Of a DNA stretch of 15,933 bases, positions 12,729-15,933 are shown in pieces. The position numbers and the translations under genes are program-made. Origin of the DNA: JAJYIV01 sp964616135 (GTDB lineage Bacteria; Patescibacteriota; Patescibacteriia; UBA9934; GWF2-40-263); the NCBI GenBank assembly GCA_964616135.1, contig CAZTTQ010000018.1:1-15933 (forward strand), read 5' to 3'. Positions within the stretch are counted from its first letter, which is position 1, and every line of letters begins with the position of its first letter. Below the pieces are notes generated by a model, which was not told the DNA's origin, searched no databases, and worked only from the letters and a program-made list of their open reading frames with translations.

Positions 12729-13829
12729 TTATCCGGCCGTCGTAAACCCGCCCACCAGTCCGTAGATTGGCAGGATGACGGCCAACGCCACAAACACGAC
12801 GCCCAGCCACACAATGACGAGCATGAGCGGCTCCAAGATGACAGCCAAATCCTTGGATGTCGCCTCGGTTTTTTCCCGATACGCCCGATGAACCGACTCA
12901 AGCGTTTCAATCAACGATCCGGACTGCTCCGAAGCCACGACCAACTGTTGCACGGGCCGCGGAATAAGCAGTCGACTGTTCGGAAACGCCTGGAATCCGT
13001 GCTGGAATGTAAACCCTTCGTCCACGCAGGTGCGGAGATGTACGTACAACGCCTGGTAGGCACCCATCTGGGTCGTATGTTCCAGCGCATCCATCGCCTG
13101 GGGCAACGGCACCCCCACGCGCAACAAGGTCCCCAACACGTACCCGAACCGGGCCGTTTCCACTTCTTGGATCAGCCGGCCCACGCCGGGAATAATCCGC
13201 AACAAGCGTTCCCCATATTCTTTGGTCCGCGGGAAAACGAACAACAGATAAAACACGGCTGCCAGGGCGACCCCCAACAACGGAATGACGATGTATCCGT
13301 ATTTCCCCAAAAAGATCCCCACCTGGATGAGCACCCGGGTCATGAGCGGGATCTGGATTTTCATCTGCGAAAACAAGTTGGCAAGGCGCGGCAGGATGAA
13401 CCAAGCGATACCCGTTCCAACGACCCCCGTTACGGACAAGACGAACACCGGATACAGCAACGCGGAACGGATCCGCGCATGGAAGAACCGCTCCTGGTCT
13501 TCTTGTTCGACAACGACGCGCAGGTTCCGTACGAGGGTCCCGGAGGATTCCCCGACGCGTAGCAGCGCGATAACCGGCGGCGAGAACACTCCCGCCTGTT
13601 CCAAGGCGCGCCAGAGCGGCACGCCCGCATCCACGTTGCGCCGCATGTCCGTCACGAGCAGGCGTGCCTGCGCGCTGGTCGCTTCTTCCGCCGCCGTCTC
13701 CAGCGCCTGGGAAATACCCATACCCGACGCCAACAGCAGGTTCAATTGTCCGAGAAACAAATGGCGGTCCGGACCCGTATACCAAGAGACGCGGGACCAC
13801 CATGCGCGCACGCGGGAAGAAAGGTCCAT
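12729..13829 (-). CDS. pilC: PilC, inner-membrane platform protein of the type IV pilus
   Basis: This is a 366-residue member of the GspF/PilC family, the membrane platform that couples the PilB motor to pilin polymerisation. Two T2SF repeats are visible (about 20-145 and 220-350). Each has the family signature: LLRVGESSGTL (90-99) and VASEQSGSLIETL (298-310). Hydrophobic segments at about 125-147, 177-199 and 330-355 are the expected transmembrane helices, and LEPLMLVIVWLGVVF (332-346) is the typical C-terminal helix. The length is slightly shorter than the usual 400 residues because the N-terminal cytosolic extension is brief. The ATG lies 3 nt after the stop of pilB, and a FimT-like gene follows 10 nt downstream. 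Assignment is firm; the exact pilus subtype is not determined. Confidence 0.95.
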   Translation of the reverse strand: MDLSSRVRAWWSRVSWYTGPDRHLFLGQLNLLLASGMGISQALETAAEEATSAQARLLVTDMRRNVDAGVPLWRALEQAGVFSPPVIALLRVGESSGTLVRNLRVVVEQEDQERFFHARIRSALLYPVFVLSVTGVVGTGIAWFILPRLANLFSQMKIQIPLMTRVLIQVGIFLGKYGYIVIPLLGVALAAVFYLLFVFPRTKEYGERLLRIIPGVGRLIQEVETARFGYVLGTLLRVGVPLPQAMDALEHTTQMGAYQALYVHLRTCVDEGFTFQHGFQAFPNSRLLIPRPVQQLVVASEQSGSLIETLESVHRAYREKTEATSKDLAVILEPLMLVIVWLGVVFVALAVILPIYGLVGGFTTAG

Positions 13830-13832
13830 ACG

Positions 13833-15479
13833 TTAGGTACTCGCCTCCGGCGGCTGGGCGATGCGGAGCAGCTCCTCCAACGTCGTCACGCCGGTTTTTA
13901 CTTTTTCAATGCCGTCGTCGAACATAGAGCGCATGCCTTGCGCCCGGGCCAATTTCCACACCTGCTGCGACGACGCGCGGCGCAGGATCAGGTCGCGCAT
14001 CTCCGGCGTGACTTGCAGGCATTCGACAATGGCCACACGTCCCTTATACCCGGTGAAATTGCAGGCCTCACACGTCTTGCCGCGATAGAACGTGCGTTTA
14101 GTCGTGCCGAAGTACTGTTCCGCACCCGCGAGCGGGAGGGACTTAGGGGACAAAGACACGCTCTGCTTGCACTGGTCGCAGATCTTACGCACGAGGCGTT
14201 GCGCCACGACCAAGTTAAGCGTTGAAGAAAGGAGGAAGGGTTCCACGCCCATTTCCAGGAGACGCGGGATTGCTGTCATTGCGTCGTTTGCATGGAACGT
14301 AGAGAGAAGCAGGTGCCCCGTCAACGCCGCGTTAATGGCGATTTCGGCGGTTTCCGTGTCACGGATTTCCCCAACCAAAATGACGTCCGGGTCTTGGCGG
14401 ACGATGGAACGGAGTCCCTTGGCGAAAGTGAGGCCCGTCTGCGCGTTCACTTGGATTTGGTTCACGCCGAGCATCTTGTATTCGACCGGGTCTTCCACGG
14501 TCGTAATGTTCACGTCCGCGCGGTTCAGCAATTGCAGCAACGCGTACAGGGTGGTGGTTTTTCCGGACCCGGTCGGCCCCGTGACGAGCATCATGCCGAA
14601 CGGCTTGGCCGCGGCAGTTTCAATCGCCTCCTGGTCCCGCGGCGACAACCCCAAGTCCCCGAGCGCGAGGCTTTGGATGTACGCAGCCAAGATGCGCAGG
14701 ACGATTTTCTCCCCTTCCACGGTCGGCACGACGGACGTGCGGATATCGACGACCTGTTGGCCGCGTTCGATCCGCATGGACCCGTCTTGGGCCGCAAAAT
14801 GTTCGTCCATGCGCAACCGGCTCTGAACTTTGATCAGGTTCAGCAGGTTTTCATACTGCTCTCGCGGGAGCCGGCCCGCTTCACGCAAAAGACCGTCCAC
14901 GCGGAAGCGGACGATGGCGGTCGCTGGTTGCGGCTCAATATGGATGTCGGAGGTCCGGTACGCGAGGGCATCCGAAATGATCTCTCCCAACAACTCTGGG
15001 GCCACCCGGCGCTGTCCCTGAATGATGGCGGAAAAGCGCGTCTCCAATGCCTTTCGGTAATGAAGGAAACACGCCTCAATTGCCTCCGTCGGAGCGTATG
15101 TGACCGACAACGACATGCCGGGGACCAGTTTCTTTAATTCCTCCTTTAGGCCAGGTTGGTCCGGGCGGTCGGTCGCCACGACAGCCTTTTTGGCGCCCAC
15201 GGAAACGAAAACAACCCCCTTTTTTCGTGCAATTGTCTCCGGGATGCGCAGGACAAGTTCCCGCGTCGGCTGGTGCGCCTCCACGTCCGTATACGGCACA
15301 TGGAGATATTCCGCCGTCGCCTGCCCAAGCAGGTCGCGCGTAATGGCCCCCGTCGCCAACAAATGCTCCACAAGCGTCCGGCGGGAATCCCGGGCCTCAA
15401 CCTCGGCCTGTTCCAGGTCTTTTTTGGAAAGGTAGTTCCCTTCCAGGAGGATGCGCTTTTGGACGGACGCGTCGAGCAT
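13833..15479 (-). CDS. pilB: PilB/GspE-type pilus extension ATPase
   Basis: This is a 548-residue secretion ATPase. An N-terminal MshEN/T2SSE_N-like region (about 15-140) leads into the ATPase core. Walker A is GPTGSGKT (301-308), the Asp box is TTVEDPVEY (326-334), Walker B is VILVGE with E371, and the His box is LSTFHANDA (392-400). A tetracysteine zinc site is formed by C434-x2-C437 and C470-x2-C473, the feature that separates PilB/GspE extension motors from PilT retraction motors. All motifs are intact. The protein drives pilin polymerisation through PilC, encoded 3 nt downstream. Its ATG is 6 nt from the stop of the response regulator gene and has no Shine-Dalgarno sequence, suggesting coupled translation. 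No PilT is in this window. Confidence 0.96.
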   Translation of the reverse strand: MLDASVQKRILLEGNYLSKKDLEQAEVEARDSRRTLVEHLLATGAITRDLLGQATAEYLHVPYTDVEAHQPTRELVLRIPETIARKKGVVFVSVGAKKAVVATDRPDQPGLKEELKKLVPGMSLSVTYAPTEAIEACFLHYRKALETRFSAIIQGQRRVAPELLGEIISDALAYRTSDIHIEPQPATAIVRFRVDGLLREAGRLPREQYENLLNLIKVQSRLRMDEHFAAQDGSMRIERGQQVVDIRTSVVPTVEGEKIVLRILAAYIQSLALGDLGLSPRDQEAIETAAAKPFGMMLVTGPTGSGKTTTLYALLQLLNRADVNITTVEDPVEYKMLGVNQIQVNAQTGLTFAKGLRSIVRQDPDVILVGEIRDTETAEIAINAALTGHLLLSTFHANDAMTAIPRLLEMGVEPFLLSSTLNLVVAQRLVRKICDQCKQSVSLSPKSLPLAGAEQYFGTTKRTFYRGKTCEACNFTGYKGRVAIVECLQVTPEMRDLILRRASSQQVWKLARAQGMRSMFDDGIEKVKTGVTTLEELLRIAQPPEAST

Positions 15480-15485
15480 AGGGGG

Positions 15486-15869
15486 TTAGCCCAGCGTCTG
15501 CTGGACGTATTCCACGATAAGGGCGATAGGCGTATCCGATTTCACGAAGAACTTTTTGGCGCCGAGCGCCTTGGCCCGTTTTTCATCTTCCGCCTGGCTT
15601 AGGTTGGAGAGAATAACGACCGGCGTCTTGATTCCGCGCTCTTTTAATGTCTGCAGTGTGCCGAATCCGTCCAGCTTGGGCATCATGAGGTCCATGAGCA
15701 CCAGTTGGAACGGGTTTGCTTCCATCAAGGCGAGAGCTTCCTCTCCGTTGGAGGCGATAGCCGTCTCAAAGCCCGCATAGCCCAATTTCAACCCCAGGGC
15801 ACGCGCCATGGGTTTTTCATCTTCCACGATCAGGACACGCTTCGGTTGTTTCGCTTTGGAAGCTGCCAT
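15486..15869 (-). CDS. Single-domain (CheY-like) response regulator
   Basis: This 127-residue protein is only a receiver domain. Acidic residues E16 and D17 (VLIVEDEKP), phospho-acceptor D60 (LVLMDLMMPKLDG), S88 (VVILSNLS) and K110 (FFVKSD) form a complete active site. There is no output domain, so it probably acts by protein-protein contact or as a phosphate relay. It is the first gene of the pilus operon, 6 nt before pilB. The histidine kinase at the operon end is the obvious candidate partner, though the pairing is inferred from location alone. Likely targets are PilB/PilC or a downstream regulator encoded elsewhere. The start ATG at 15869 is preceded by no Shine-Dalgarno sequence. Confidence 0.92.
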   Translation of the reverse strand: MAASKAKQPKRVLIVEDEKPMARALGLKLGYAGFETAIASNGEEALALMEANPFQLVLMDLMMPKLDGFGTLQTLKERGIKTPVVILSNLSQAEDEKRAKALGAKKFFVKSDTPIALIVEYVQQTLG

Positions 15870-15885
15870 ACGGAAATATGTGATC

Positions 15886-15915
15886 AGTATACAGGACTCA
15901 GTCTATCTCCCATAG
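15886..15915 (-). promoter_or_regulatory. Possible promoter of the pilus operon
   Basis: The minus strand has TATACT (15886-15891), matching the -10 consensus at five of six positions, 16 nt before the response regulator ATG. No good -35 box is seen 16-18 nt upstream. The predicted leader would be only about 9-10 nt with no Shine-Dalgarno sequence, so the message could be near-leaderless. Confidence 0.4.
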
Positions 15916-15933
15916 TGCGCTTCCATTTGAACG

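Noticed and set aside
12719..12910. N-terminal extension of the FimT-like pseudopilin
   Set aside because: The extension lies inside pilC and its residues look like an out-of-frame translation; a clean prepilin leader begins at ATG 12718.
1..15933. CRISPR array, tRNA, rRNA, insertion sequence or phage integrase
   Set aside because: No regularly spaced repeats, tRNA-like cloverleaf or transposase/integrase motifs were seen on either strand by eye.

Overview
The window looks like part of a chromosome from an uncultivated bacterium of the Patescibacteria (candidate phyla radiation, CPR), possibly near Uhrbacteria or Magasanikbacteria. That placement is an inference. It rests on the compact type IV pilus operon with several CPR-style minor pilins, the mostly Shine-Dalgarno-poor starts, a small membrane protein of a type I associate with CPR genomes, and cohesin and dockerin surface proteins. 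TGA is used as a stop (for example at 640-642, 3137-3139, 4955-4957 and in the ATGA overlaps), so the recoded genetic code of Gracilibacteria/Absconditabacteria does not apply.

Layout. Positions 1-3139 (+ strand) hold three genes: a 5'-truncated pseudokinase-like protein, a von Willebrand A (VWA) protein with an intact MIDAS motif, and a divergent adenylosuccinate synthetase (PurA) homologue. A strong hairpin with a T-run lies between genes two and three, and the unit ends in a two-hairpin terminator zone (about 3147-3220) shared with the convergent minus-strand genes. Everything from 3204 to 15869 is on the minus strand. Read in that direction, a single-domain response regulator (15869-15486) leads into pilB, pilC, five pilin or pseudopilin genes (12718-10399) and a large CHASE4/HAMP/PAS/PAS histidine kinase (10388-7767). 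These genes are packed with gaps of about 10 nt or less and several 4-8 nt overlaps, so they look like one transcript. A promoter at the kinase 3' end then serves a 154-residue membrane protein (7715-7251), followed by an intrinsic terminator. Directly after it come a secreted dockerin protein (7200-5857) and two membrane-anchored cohesin proteins (5854-4955 and 4982-3204).

How the genes fit together. PilB powers and PilC anchors a type IV pilus or pseudopilus. The FimT-, PilV-, PilW- and PilX-like proteins probably form the initiating tip, and the 152-residue pilin is the best candidate for a main subunit. The response regulator and histidine kinase bracket the operon and may be its dedicated two-component system. 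The three surface genes downstream look like a self-contained set in which the secreted dockerin protein could dock on either cohesin anchor. PilT, PilM/N/O and the prepilin peptidase are not in this window and would have to be encoded elsewhere.

The least explained part is the pseudokinase/VWA/PurA-like unit. Its retained active-site residues suggest a nucleotide-modifying enzyme working with a metal-dependent VWA scaffold rather than ordinary purine synthesis. No tRNA, rRNA, CRISPR array, transposase or gene-free stretch longer than about 65 bases was seen.
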